A stretch of 64,000 nucleotides of DNA from Jaltomata sinuosa (taxonomy: Eukaryota; Streptophyta; Magnoliopsida; Solanales; Solanaceae), in contig QJPP01001831.1 in NCBI GenBank assembly GCA_003996215.1, positions 62,001 to 126,000 of the forward strand. The letters are read 5' to 3'. Shown piece by piece: positions 45,731 through 56,154 of the stretch; position 1 is the first letter of the stretch, and each line of letters begins with the position of its first letter. The notes beneath the pieces were generated by a model. It was given only the letters and a program-made list of their open reading frames with translations, had not been told where the DNA came from and did not search any database. The position numbers were made by a program, and so were the translations under genes.

Positions 45731-46690
45731 TTCAAAGGGTAGAGTAATCAAGACTAGCATTAAAGACTAACCAGGCAAGTTCTAGTTAACACAAGCAAGT
45801 ACAAGAATTATTCATTTAATCTCACCACACATGGCATGCGAATCATTAAAGAAGGATCAATTTTAAATTTTTAAACAAGAAAAAAGAGGATCCATTATAC
45901 ATTATCACCGCTTAATGAGTTAAGAGTCACAAAAAGATCAAAGGGTTTGTCACATACATCATTCTTTACAATGCACTTTTCACAAATATTTTGGAAGGGT
46001 ATGCCTATTTCACTTAACATGCAAGACTAACTTCATTAGTACCAAACAAGTCAATCGCAACCAAAACCTCAAAAGATGATGATTTTCCTTTAAGAATGAC
46101 ATTACTCAGTTTATCATCGGGCAAATTCATCTATCTAAATTGATAAGGCTACTCAAGGTTTATGATCACAACTATCATATTACACTGGCACATGCGATTT
46201 GCATATGTCAAAGTATGGGTCATACGTGCAATGCACAAGCCAAGCAATGGCTTGTGCGAAGCTCATGTGGTTCGCGTTGACATGTGTGATGCAGTGTTCC
46301 TAACTCTGACAAGTTTTATCTAGCCTAACGGGTACTCAGACTTACCCTAGACCAAAACAACCAACACATCGACTACAAAATAAACAAAAGAAGCTAAAAG
46401 TAAAGAATATTAAAGAGCTAAACCATCAGATTCCTCCACAACAACTCCAAAACCTAACAAGGGAATAAATCCACAAAACACACCCGACAAGGGTATAATA
46501 ATATCCAAACAAACAAAACAATCCCAACAAAGGAACACTAATATCCAAAAGTAAAGAAATCTAAGCTAGATAGAGTGTAGTCCAACACGCCACCACCAAC
46601 TAAGATAGGACAGTGTCCTTACTATATCAAAATAAGAGATAAGTTTGAGGAGGCTCCCTAAGGTGTATCAATCTAAACTAGAGGAAGAGG
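45731..46690 (-). other. Athila-like internal non-coding DNA
   Basis: Block 46089-46350 is homologous to 10055-10410 of the nested element at 4-12 kb (aagaatgacatt...tatcatcggg, gggtactcagactt). A cassette at 46185-46310 (catgcgatttgcatatg, ttgtgcgaagc, gtggttcgcg) sits inside it. 46400-46650 resembles the 3' tract at 7560-7800. No gene seen. Confidence 0.5.
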
Positions 46691-46699
46691 AAAATTAAA

Positions 46700-47999
46700 G
46701 TCACTCCTCAACCTCATCTTTGTCATCCTCCAGTGTACCCAATCCATAGAAGGACTTCAATATATCCCTCATCTTGTTCAAGAACTTGCTCTTTTTCTTC
46801 TCATTCTTGCTGAACTTTCTTTGGCGCTTTTCAACCTTTCCTTGCCTACGCCTCATGTGCTCCAAGCGGGTGTTCATTGCACTCTATCGCCCATTAATCA
46901 ACTTATTCTTAGTTGCCACTTTGGCAAGAGATGGAGGAGACTCAGAACCTGTTGGTGTGTCGGCTCAAAATGAGCCAGTAGAGAATCTAGCCAACAACTA
47001 TTGCACATGTGCATCCACTCCCTTAATCTGACTAGAGAGATGGCACATAATATAAGGCCCAGACTGTAGTGGTCCCACAGGGTGGGATGACCCATATGCA
47101 ACTGTGGATGGGCCAGTGGGCTCAGAAGAAGACTCAGGGAACTGTTCGAAGGATGGAGAAGCTACGCCAATTTTTCTCTTCTTAAGCTTTGCTTCTACGG
47201 CCCTTTTCAACAATGGATGTATCAAGATTGTCAGCTTCTTCTCAATGTCAGTTGGGTGTTTCAACACCCCAGCATCATAGCACAACTGTGTAACCAGTGA
47301 AGGAAAGAAGAGGCTCTTCGTCCTCCTCATAGAAACCTCTTCCATTTGGTTTACTATATGGACCCAACATTCACATCCAAACCATCCATGAATGTCACAA
47401 TCATCAAGGCTCGGTCAGGGGTCACATCAGTGTCATGCAAGGATGGTATGATCCTTGCACAGATAATCCAGAGCCATGACTTAGCTTCTGCAGTGAACTC
47501 ATGTGAGTCGACCCCTTTTTTCAAAGTCAACTAATTCGGGGTCACCCCATCATACAACTTTTCAACTAACCATTGTGATACTTTTGCCTTTGATTTTTCC
47601 ACATAAACCCCTATTATCCACATTCAGAAGGTTGTATAGTACATTGATGATTTCAGGGTTGAAGTTCACTTGGATACCCCAAATGGTAGTAACCAACGCG
47701 CCCTTGAAGTTGGTGGTCGAAGCATTAGCGTAGAACTCTGTGACCACCGTGTGATTTTGCTTGATAGGTGGAGGAGCAAAGAAAATCCATCCATGCTCCA
47801 CGAATATCTTATAGAACTCCGGCATCTTCCTTTCCTCTTTGGCCATGTTGATTCCCTTCTACCTAACAAAGGGTTTGGACAAGATTTCATCATACCGACG
47901 CTCACATGATGCTACTAGGAATCTTTCCTGATCATAGTTCTCCTCCATTTCCACCTTTGAAACATTTTAAACTTCATTATTACTACCGTTGGAGGCCAT
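46700..47999 (-). pseudogene. putative plant transposon protein (PF20167-like), second copy
   Basis: Start ATG at 47999 (MASNGSNNEV). Readable parts in two frames: KPFVR...ERKMPEFYKIFVEHGWIFF and VVTEFYANAS, then a WGIQVNFNPEIINVLYNLL segment (47846-47562). These are followed by SWLWIICARIIPSLHDTDVTPDRALMIVTFMDGLDVNVG (about 47480-47360, key residues ARI-IP and NVG). After a frameshift near 47345 come SLFFPSLVTQLCYDAGV (47345-47100) and a Lys/Arg-rich then Pro/Ser-rich tail. The layout is the same as the copy at 7872-9601 but it extends further toward the N-terminus. At least three stops and one frameshift are present. Function of the family is unknown to me. Confidence 0.6.
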
Positions 48000-48990
48000 T
48001 TTTGGGATCAAAGTACCTACAAAACAAACAGACATGTTAAAAGTTCTTGGGGACACTTTAAATAATTTATTATGAAGCACTTAGGGCAAAGAAATAGCTG
48101 AAAAACATTATGAGGTGGGCTACGTGAAACTACTATTTTGGCACTGCCAGTTGTCCATTCTTCACGTATGCGGCCATTTGGCTGCGTTCATGAAGGCACT
48201 TTTATTTTTCAAGAATTTTCCTCCTTCGCGAATGCGGCCAGGAGACCATGAAAGCGAAAGTCATTATGTTGCCTAGATCATTGCCTCTTTAAGGCATCAC
48301 CATATTTTTGCACACTATGCACACACTTTCACCCACCTCATATAATAATTCCCCAATAAACAACACACAATCATCAATTCTGAAATCATAATTTTTTTTA
48401 CCATTGTGATAGCACACAGAGTGGAAAGGAGTAGAACTAACACAATATTAAAGCGGGTGAGTCTCATACCTGATGGATTGCAATTGGTAAATCGATTGAT
48501 AGAAGAACTTGATGGAATTATTTTATGCTTAAGGAAGATAGGCACCTTTGCATTGAGAAGAAAAACATTAGGGCTTTCTGAATTTTTGAACGTTTTAACT
48601 TACCTAGAAATGCCTGTAAGCTTTGCGTACATGGCCGGTCCAACACATACGTGTAGGTCTATTGTTTTCCTATTCATCGCGTACGAACCTGGGTCACAGC
48701 ATTTGCAAAGAAGAGTTGCTGGAACAGATTTTCTCACTATTTATGGCATGCAAAGTTGCATGCGACGGACAATTTGGGAGGTACGAAATGCACCATTTTT
48801 GCACATGCCACTGTTTTTTCCCAGTTCATTAGTTCCTTGTGTAATGACATGTGCAGTGGGCACTCTTGTACGTATGAAAGGAACGTTTTTCAGAGGAATT
48901 TTTGGTGCTTCTCAAAACTTGGGTTCCCTTCTCATTCCTTTGGGCACCTACAAAAAATCAAAAGAAACAAAAAGTAAAGTAAAGAATAAA
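48000..48990 (-). other. Athila-like internal region with two cassettes
   Basis: Cassettes at about 48140-48250 (acgtatgcgg, ctgcgttcatgaagg, ttcgcgaatgcgg) and about 48610-48890 (gcgtac, acatacgtgt, cgcgtacg at 48678-48685, gcatgcaa-ttgcatgc, tacgtatg). The words are those of this element's LTR cassette at 50500-50660 and differ from those of the 4-12 kb element. A 213-residue plus-strand frame (48406-49047) spans the second cassette and is not supported. Confidence 0.5.
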
Positions 48991-48992
48991 AA

Positions 48993-49020
48993 TGATGGGT
49001 TGCCTCCCATCAAGTGCACA
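48993..49020 (-). other. conserved GGCAACCC motif
   Basis: On minus gtgcacttgatgggaggcaaccc. Second occurrence of the motif at 11336-11364. Confidence 0.6.
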
Positions 49021-49051
49021 ATTTTAACGTCGTGGCGCGACGCATGATATG

Positions 49052-49378
49052 TCACCATTTGGATCTCCATTTGGATGATTTGAACCTTTGACCCAAACTT
49101 GAATTGAACTTCTGGTGACAATCACGAGATGAGGGTTTGAACATGAGAAGGTCTTTCTCTTGATTTTGCATTTCACACTTTTTCGCCTTCAATTGAGGAA
49201 TATTGCTTTGCCTTTTTTCCATGGCAACTTTAAAACCAGATAAACCTTCATCCATCCTCCTTCCAAGGTCTTGCAAAAGCATGATTATTTCAAATTTTGA
49301 CCTTTCAATCAAACATAAGGTCAAAAAATAGTTGGAGTGGGATTTGGGCATCTCCACCTTCAAGGTTGCCTCATTCAT
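49052..49378 (-). CDS. unrecognised 108-residue open frame after primer site
   Basis: Minus-strand frame of 108 residues, beginning about 130 bp after the primer site and ending just before the GGCAACCC motif. It occupies the place where gag-pol should be. It is charged, with many Lys, Glu, Gln and Ser residues and heptad-like leucines in the middle (MLLQDLGRRMDEGLSGFKVAMEKR), which suggests a coiled coil. I recognise no family and see no gag, protease or zinc knuckle motif. It could be a small protein of a non-autonomous Athila derivative or a chance frame; position is the main argument for reality. Confidence 0.3.
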   Translation of the reverse strand: MNEATLKVEMPKSHSNYFLTLCLIERSKFEIIMLLQDLGRRMDEGLSGFKVAMEKRQSNIPQLKAKKCEMQNQEKDLLMFKPSSRDCHQKFNSSLGQRFKSSKWRSKW

Positions 49379-49510
49379 AACATATTAACTTTGATAGGCC
49401 ATGGCATCATTCAACATAATAAAACCAAATAAAATAAAAACAACTATTCACAAAAATTGAAATAAAGTAAGTAAACTGGAATTCTAAACTAACTCAATAC
49501 GCCAAATTAT

Positions 49511-49528
49511 TCTCCGACAATGGTGCCC
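49511..49528 (-). other. decayed Asp-tRNA primer site
   Basis: On minus gggcaccattgtcggaga: about 13 of 18 bases match the Asp-tRNA site found intact at 53485-53502, and four of the five differences are transitions. It lies just inside the LTR end. Confidence 0.65.
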
Positions 49529-49532
49529 TTTT

Positions 49533-50854
49533 TGATAACGCTTAAAAGCATTCTCCAATGGACGGGGTTAGGATCATCAGAGCAAAACACATTTATAATT
49601 TCCAATGGATATCGGGGTCAAACCTAAAGAGAACAATGTAATCGCGATTGAGCTAATAATAAATCAAAGAAACTTATTGAAGTTCAAAGAACAAAAAGGG
49701 AAAAGATATCTATTGAGGGGTTTTAAACTAAACTTAAAGATAAAAGAATATCAAATATAAGATAGGTTTTGATCAATGGCTTTCACCTTGCTTTCGCCAA
49801 GCAAGGACAACAAGGGAGAATTAGGAATGGGAATTTAATTCACAAGACTAGCACCCAATCGACACATGGGTAGTCTTGGATAAAGTTATGCCTAATAATC
49901 TTACGACCAATCGAGCATATATCTCGTGTATTCTCTCGAATCCACATGAGTGAGTAATAACCAACCAAATCAACTTGAGTGAGTTGGCTATTTCTAGCTC
50001 CAACTCTTAGATGGGGGTTTCCGATGAATTGAGATATTTCTAGTCTCAATCTAGAATGGAATCCCAAATCCCCACTATTGAATAAGGAAATCCTGTCTCA
50101 AGCAAAAACCCAAATAAGTATGCTAAGTCAATGTTTACAATCATTAACTATAAATTCCAGCATGGAGGATTCAATAGACCCAAATAATCAAACAAGAGCA
50201 AAACCGAGATATGAATTCAATACCCAAAGAAGTATTATCTCTAATACAAAACCCAAATCTCAAATTCAACAATTACACTAATAAAATAGCTATTAAGAAC
50301 AAGAGTTGAAGAATGGAAACTAAAGATTTTACAATAAAGAGCATCCAAATCTTCACTCCTATGGTGTTGGTTGATGAACTTGCTCTCCAAGCTTTTCCAA
50401 AAGTTGTGAGAATAGCGAAAGATAGATCCCAAACTGGATGAAAAGAGTTTTATGTTAATTGGGGTTTCCAAAAACGGAAATTTCCATTTTTGCCCCGCAA
50501 CTGATATTTCCTATTCACCTACGCGTGTGCTCCTCTGCGTTCGTGATGAGTCTTCTGCCTGGTTGACCTTCACATATGTGAGGCATCTAACGCGTACGTG
50601 TATCTTCTACTCAAGTGGCCTTTGCATACGCAGTGGAAATGCTGCATTTGCACAGGCTAATTAGGTGCCAGTTCCATATTTCTCCGAATAGCTTTCTTTT
50701 GACTTGTTTTCATCCAAATTCTTCCCGAACACTTCTAAAACATAAAGAACTACAAAATAGAAGTAATTCGTATCAATTGCACTATTTTCCCACTTAATAT
50801 TAGCAAAATCATAAGATTAAAAGCTAAATAAGTAGGTAGAATACCAACTTATCA
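49533..50854 (-). repeat. Athila-like 5' LTR, minus strand (1,322 bp)
   Basis: TGATAAGTTGG on minus at 50854 to gcgttatca at 49533, followed by the decayed primer site. Related to the LTRs at 4325-5822 and 45295. Cassette at 50500-50660 with words acgcgt, cgcgtacg (50591-50598), cacatatgtg and gcatacgc. Confidence 0.75.
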
Positions 50855-51740
50855 TTCTTTCATTGGCAAAACATTCGAAAAGACCCAATCGTCAACAATG
50901 AACTCTATGTCCCATCGCCTATCATCTGAGTATGATTTTTGGTGGCTATGAGATGTCAACAACCTCTATTTGATCAACTTAACTTTTTCCATGGCCTGCT
51001 ACACTATGTATGGTTCGAATAACCCTAACTCTCTGACCTCAAACCAACAAAGAGGTGATCGATATTTTTGCATATATAAAGCATTGTATGGTCCATACCA
51101 ATACTGGAATGATAGTTGTTATTATAAGCAAACTCAATAAGTGACAAGTGATCATACCAGTTCCCCTTGAAACATAGCACAAACGCCCGTAACATGTCCT
51201 CTAACGTATGGATTATATGTATGGCTTGGACTTGATCTACTAATGAAAATTTAAACTAAGATTAACCTGAGTCCTCAAACCCTTCTGTAAAGATCTCCAT
51301 ATATATGTTGTAAACTGTGCCCCTCTTTTTAAAATAATCGATACTGGGACACCTTGAAGTCTGACTATTTCTCTAATGTACAACCCAACATAATCTTCAG
51401 CTAAGAATGTGGCCCTGACTTGTAAGAAATGAGAAAATTTTGTCAACCTATAAACAATCTCCAAAATAGAATCGAACTTCCATCATGAACAAGGAAAAGC
51501 TATGAAAAAATCCATATTTATGGCCTCCCACTTCCACAACAGGATATCTATCTCCTGAGTCAACCTACTAGGCTTCTGATGATCTACCTATACTTGCTGA
51601 CAATTTAAGAACTATTCCACTAACTTTGCTATTTCACTCTTTAAGCTCAACCACCAATAAATCTCCTTAATATCATGATACATTTTCGTGGATTCTAAGG
51701 GAATAGAGTAGCAAGAATGGTGTGCCTCTTCATTCTACTG
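50855..51740 (-). pseudogene. element E integrase, C-terminal part cut
   Basis: DDE integrase of a minus-strand chromovirus. Frame 51464-51240: YRLTKFSHFLQVRATF, LYIREIVRLQGVPVSIILKRGAQFTTY, where the expected second Asp (SDRG) is Lys, so the catalytic residue is lost. Downstream pieces APFEALYG-like and RRWDIEFIVDDWVF-N-LPMK reach 50855, where the Athila-like LTR begins. The GPY/F part and chromodomain are therefore missing. Upstream, 51740-51470 holds a decayed zinc module and core start. Confidence 0.7.
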
Positions 51741-52163
51741 TCAAAGCCTTGCAACATCATAAACATATAGATGATCTCTGAATCTATCTCCTTCTTTATT
51801 AAAGGACAAAGACTCCCACTGCTGAGCCTTGCCTATGAGCTGCTCTAAGAAGGGATCATCGTATTGTTGTGCCTTTACATCTACAACTACAGATGATATG
51901 GTTGTGTCTTGAACTGTGAACCCAACATCGTTGGTGTCTAATAATATAATCCCTAAGCTAGCTAGCTGATGGAGTTCCTGGGCTATCTCCCACTTCTCAG
52001 CTCCAAAATATGATAAATTATCCATAAAATTATGACATAGGACATCTTCTACTATATTGTCCTTCCCTAGATGATATAAGATATCCACATCACAGGCTTT
52101 CAATAGTTGAAGCCATTCTATCATAGGTTAAACTCCTTCAGTCTAAAAATATACCGAGGGATC
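51741..52163 (-). pseudogene. element E RNase H end and linker
   Basis: Frame 52124-51741 begins IEWLQLLKACDVDILYHLGKDNIVEDVL, the C-terminal RNase H block (relatives: ELLKDYDV-YHPGKAN-VADAL). It is followed by the linker toward integrase. The first half of the domain lies on the other side of the inserted Athila element at 58950-59198 and continues in the same reading frame when the insertion is ignored. Confidence 0.75.
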
Positions 52164-52168
52164 GTATG
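52164..52168. other. target site duplication, left (GTATG)
   Basis: gtatg before the LTR start at 52169. Right counterpart ttatg at 58945-58949; one mismatch. Confidence 0.6.
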
Positions 52169-52335
52169 TGATGTGCCGCTATTTTACGGCACTTTCGACT
52201 CCTTTAAGCTAAGGACAATCGTACGTTTTCAAGCAACCGTTATCGTTTTTGATGTTTTTATGTTGTATTTTCAGGAAATGGAGACAAACATGGAAACGGA
52301 AGGAAATACGCGAAAAACGACATTCTACCTAAGAG

Positions 52336-52495
52336 TGACGGCCTGAGTGACGGCCCGTCACACATGTGACGGTCCGTCACAGTGACCGTCACACCAAGGC
52401 AGCACCACTGCCTAGTGGTGACGGCCCAGGCGACGGTCCGTCAAGCCAGTGACGGTCCGTCAGCCTGGCCGTCACACCTGGGCAGTCCGCTACGC
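52336..52495. other. word cassette GTGACGG/CCGTCAC
   Basis: Perfect 15 bp inverted repeats with 7 bp arms and 1 bp spacer at 52347-52361 (spacer C) and 52366-52380 (spacer T), then further gacggtccgtc words at about 52431 and 52450. In the 3' LTR (57805-57965) each of the two 15 bp repeats has one substitution that breaks it. Confidence 0.85.
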
Positions 52496-52532
52496 GGAAT
52501 CCGGACGATTTTGGGATTTGTTTTCTAGACTC

Positions 52533-52543
52533 CTATAAATACC
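52533..52543 (+). promoter_or_regulatory. TATA box of Athila LTR
   Basis: ctataaatacc, with the same sequence at about 58002-58012 in the 3' LTR. Confidence 0.7.
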
Positions 52544-53484
52544 CTATGTTAGGTTTATTTTCATTATGCAATTAATAAAGCTTTTTACAATAGTTTTAGG
52601 AGAGATTTTAGTCAACTTGAAGATCAAGAAACACGTTTTCTACTTCTTGAATTCGTGTTCTTGAATCGTTCTTGGGATCTTGTTATTCTTGTTCTTGGAT
52701 TATTGAGGATTGTTTTCAATACATTGTAAGGATTTCTTTTCTTTATTATGAACATGACTTTCTTCTATTCTTCTATAAGCATGATTAACTAAAGCTCTCA
52801 CAACTAGGGTTGTGGGAGCCATGGCAAACGTAGCAAGATAGATTCCGGGTAGCGACGGGTTCAAAATACATGTTGTCACGTTGTTAATCATCCGTTGTGT
52901 AACATTTTCTAGTGGTTGCAAACATTAGAACATGCCTAGGTTTAATTTGCTTGAGTAAAGAGATTAAAACTGGGAAACTTGATTAACGACGAGGATTCGA
53001 GACTACCAACTCTCGTCTTATGATTAATGCTGTAACTAGATTAATCTACTTGATGTTTAGGATTGAAATCTAAAAGCACACCTTTTCAAGTTCGAGAGAA
53101 TTGAAAAGTAAATTTGTCTATTTGGTTGAGAAACATTTAGACGATACAATTAATTCAATCACATCGTGACACGCATATAGAAAGAAACCCGTTAAGCCTA
53201 GAATCGACTTTGTTACTAACGCCATGGTAAACACTTCCCTAGTTCTCTCTCTCCTATTGATTATCATTCATACGTTAAGTGTTTGTTTTGTTTACAAATA
53301 TTGATCACAAACCCCCCCCCCTATTTACCGGAAACTATTGACCATTAGTCACATACTTCACTAAAGGCTTAATCTTCACCATATTCTCTGTGAGATTCGA
53401 CCCCAACCTTTGTTGGGTTCTATATTTGACTACGACCGCTTACGCTTCGTTAATTTGAGGTGTAGTTTGGGCGTTATCAAAAAG

Positions 53485-53502
53485 TGGCGCCGTTGCCGGG
53501 GA
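53485..53502 (+). other. primer binding site, Asp-tRNA
   Basis: tggcgccgttgccgggga, an 18-base perfect complement of the 3' end of plant aspartate tRNA, five bases after the LTR. This is the usual Athila primer. Confidence 0.92.
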
Positions 53503-53610
53503 ATACGGTTGTTAATTAAGTCTGGTGTGTTTATTTGACTCTTAGTCATACTTTCCTGCTTTTACATTTTTTTTTGTTGTTTTTGTTTTTGCTAGGGTAC
53601 AGAGTTATGC

Positions 53611-55383
53611 ATGCCAAGTACCCGGCGCTCAGGTGAATCAACATTACCTTACGACCCCGAGCTTGCTAGAACGTTAAGGCGGAATATGGCCGCACAACTA
53701 GAGGCAGCAAGGATCGCTGCAGAACTGCAGGCCCAACAAAATTTGAATGCTAGTGGGCTGCAGGATGAGATCGCACGAAATGATGAGGATCTCGACTTAG
53801 ATGGAGTTGGCGCTACGGGCGCCATTGTTGTTCCACCGCTACCGCCCGGAGCCAAGTTCAACATCACTAGCACGATGATCCAGCTGTTGAACTTGAGATG
53901 AGTGTTCCGAGGTGCCGCTGGGGATGATCCAAACCAGCATCTGATGAATTTCCTGGGCATCTGCAAGTCGTTTGAACTGCCGGGCGTGAGTCAGACAGCG
54001 ATCAGGCTCAGGTTGTTTCCTTTGTCTCTGTCTGATGAGGCAGCGTTGTGGTTGACAGAGTTGACCCCCGACTCTATCGCAACTTGGGGAGAGTTGAGAG
54101 GAGCTTTCCTAGAAAGGTTCTTTCCTCCATCTCGGATGATACAGTTAAGGGACGAGATTAGCAACTTCAGGCAGCAGCCCCACGAAGCATTGCATGAGAC
54201 TTGGTTGCGATTCAAAAGGAAGATAACACAATGCCCGAACCATCAGTTGACCGACAATTTTTTGATGCAGACGTTCTACCGGGCATTGAATTCGGCTACC
54301 AAGCCGACGTTAGACAACGCAGCAGGTGGTGCATTCATGAGTCTCACTTTTGTTGAGGCCACAACTATTTTGGACAAGCTCACCAAAACCAACAGGGCCT
54401 GGCATACACGAGATTAAGAGGTGGCAGCTAGTACTTACGTAGTTGGTGTGTCAGCAGAGCAGCGCAGAAAAGAGGAGGAACGCGACCAAGACATGGCGCA
54501 CCTAAAAACGCAAATGGACCTCTTGACCAAGCACTTGATGTCAGGAAGTATTGAGAAGGTGAAAGCAGTGGGTCCGAAAGGTAGAGCAGCAGGGGTTGAA
54601 TCTCATGAGGAGGCCAACTATTTGGGGGGTTTCCAGGCCAACGGCCAAGGAAACCAAGGTCGGAACTATCAGAGAGACAACCACTATGAGAAAGGCGGTT
54701 ACAAAGATCGCGACCAAGGAAACTGGAGGAACAGCACCGATAGAGGTGGTTTGTATATACCACCTGGTAATCGGGACAAAGCTGGCAACGAGGCAGAGAC
54801 ATCAAAACTCGAGAACATGATGGCCAAGATGCTGCTAAAGGTGGAATCGACTGACTCTGGGGTAAAGGCAATGAGGACTGAGTTATCAATATTAAGTCAG
54901 GTAGTGGAGTCACATTCCACCGCGATCAAGCAATTAGAGCAACAAGTGGGTCACATCTCGGCATCTCTAAACCCAAGGAAGACAGGTACCTTGCCGAGCG
55001 ACACCACTCATCCGAGGAATGACGCAAGCTGTATGGCGATCACGACCAGAAGCGGTAGAACGTTACCGGAATCACATCCGGTAACTCAAACTCAAGGTGA
55101 TGTTGCGGATGATGAAGAGGCGGTAGAGGAGGAAACTCCAAAGCCCGCAGAGAAAAGCAAGGAAGCTGAAAAGCTTCCAACTATGATGCCTCGACCACCA
55201 CCTCCTTTCCCACAGCGTTTGAAGAAGAAGGCTGTCGATGGTAAGTTCCTGAACTTCATGACCATGCTGAAGCAGATTTCAATAAACATACCATTGGTGG
55301 AAGCGCTGGAACAAATGCCCGGTTATACCAAGTTCATGAAGGACTTGATTACAAAGAAGAGGTCGGTAAGTTTTGAACCGTAA
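53611..55383 (+). pseudogene. gag: Athila gag
   Basis: Structural protein of the element. One continuous phase from ATG 53611, with TGA at 53899 and TAA at 54415, ending at TAA 55381; protease follows in the same phase. Residues about 98-270 are the retrotransposon gag domain (FRGAAGDDPNQHLMNFLGIC, LRLFPLSLSDEAALWL, FLERFFPPSRMIQLRDEI). The next part is Gly/Asn/Arg-rich (about 54630-54790), then a coiled-coil-like stretch ending QLEQQVGHISASLN (about 54930-54975) and the AITTRSGRTL block (about 55037-55066). No CCHC zinc knuckle, as usual for Athila. Only three stops in about 600 codons and no frameshift, so damage is recent or light. Confidence 0.88.
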
Positions 55384-56154
55384 GACAACCTCCACCACTG
55401 CAGCGCTATTTCTTCAAGGTCGTTAGTCGAAAAGAAGGAAGATCCAGGTGCTTTCACTGTTCCCTGTACTATCGGGAAGCTCAACTTCGGAAGAGCATTA
55501 TGTGATCTTGGTGCTAGCATCAACTTGATGCCGCTAGCGGTCTACAAACAACTGGGTTTGGGAGCTCCTAAACCGACGTCCATGAGAGTGATGATGGCTG
55601 ACCGTTCAGTAAAGCGACCGGTGGGAATATTATCTGATGTGCGGGTCAAGATTGGTAAGCTAATATTCCCGGCCTACTTTGTGATCTTGGATTGCGAAGT
55701 AGACTTCGAAGTTCCCATAATCTTGGGACAACCATTGTTAGCCACAACAAGAGCATTGGTCGACATGGAGAGAAATGAGCTGACCTTCCGATTGAACAAT
55801 GAAGTGGTCAAGTTCGATGTGTCCAAATTGATGAAGCAACCAAGTGACATGCGGGTGGTCGCGGTCATCAATGCTATTGAGGAAGTCCCTGCGGATGTGT
55901 ATCCTGAGGAGAAGGGTTGTCTTGAAACCCGAGCTGTTATGAAAGTAAGGTCACGATCACAAGAGGAGAAGCAGGTAAAGGAAAGCGGTGAAAGATCAAG
56001 AAAACGAAAACACCGCAAGAGAATCTGCAAAGAAAGAGCGAAGAAGTTGTCGCGACTAGCGATGGAGCCCAAAGAGGAAGCTGGAACGCCACACTCCATC
56101 GAGTTCTCTTGTTTTGAAGACCCTGGCGGTCTCCAACATCGTTCCAGAATCTGA
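55384..56154 (+). pseudogene. Athila protease with basic tail
   Basis: In phase with gag behind the stop at 55381. VEKKEDPGAFTVPCTIGK precedes the active site CDLGASINLMP (about 55501-55535), where DLGAS stands for the usual DTGA/S. The flap and second half are FVILDCEVDFEVPIILGQPLL and ALVDMERNELTF (to about 55800). After about residue 140 the chain becomes strongly basic (SRKRKHRKRICKERAKKL, 55995-56050) and stops at 56152 with no reverse transcriptase. The matching fragment on minus at 11491-11874 confirms the family. Confidence 0.85.

Larger units (their letters stand above)
52169..53479 (+). repeat. Athila element 5' LTR
   Basis: tgatgtgccgc...gcgttatca. TATA box ctataaatacc at 52533-52543, directly after the cassette 52336-52495. 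A C-homopolymer (eleven or twelve C) is near 53310; the 3' LTR has six. Confidence 0.92.

Noticed and set aside
48406..49047. 213-residue plus-strand open frame
   Set aside because: Antisense to an Athila-like internal region, runs through a palindromic cassette, has no recognisable domain, and ends in the complement of the GGCAACCC motif region.
53485..53502. Possible tRNA gene piece
   Set aside because: It is only the 18-base complement of an Asp-tRNA 3' end serving as primer site; no cloverleaf around it.
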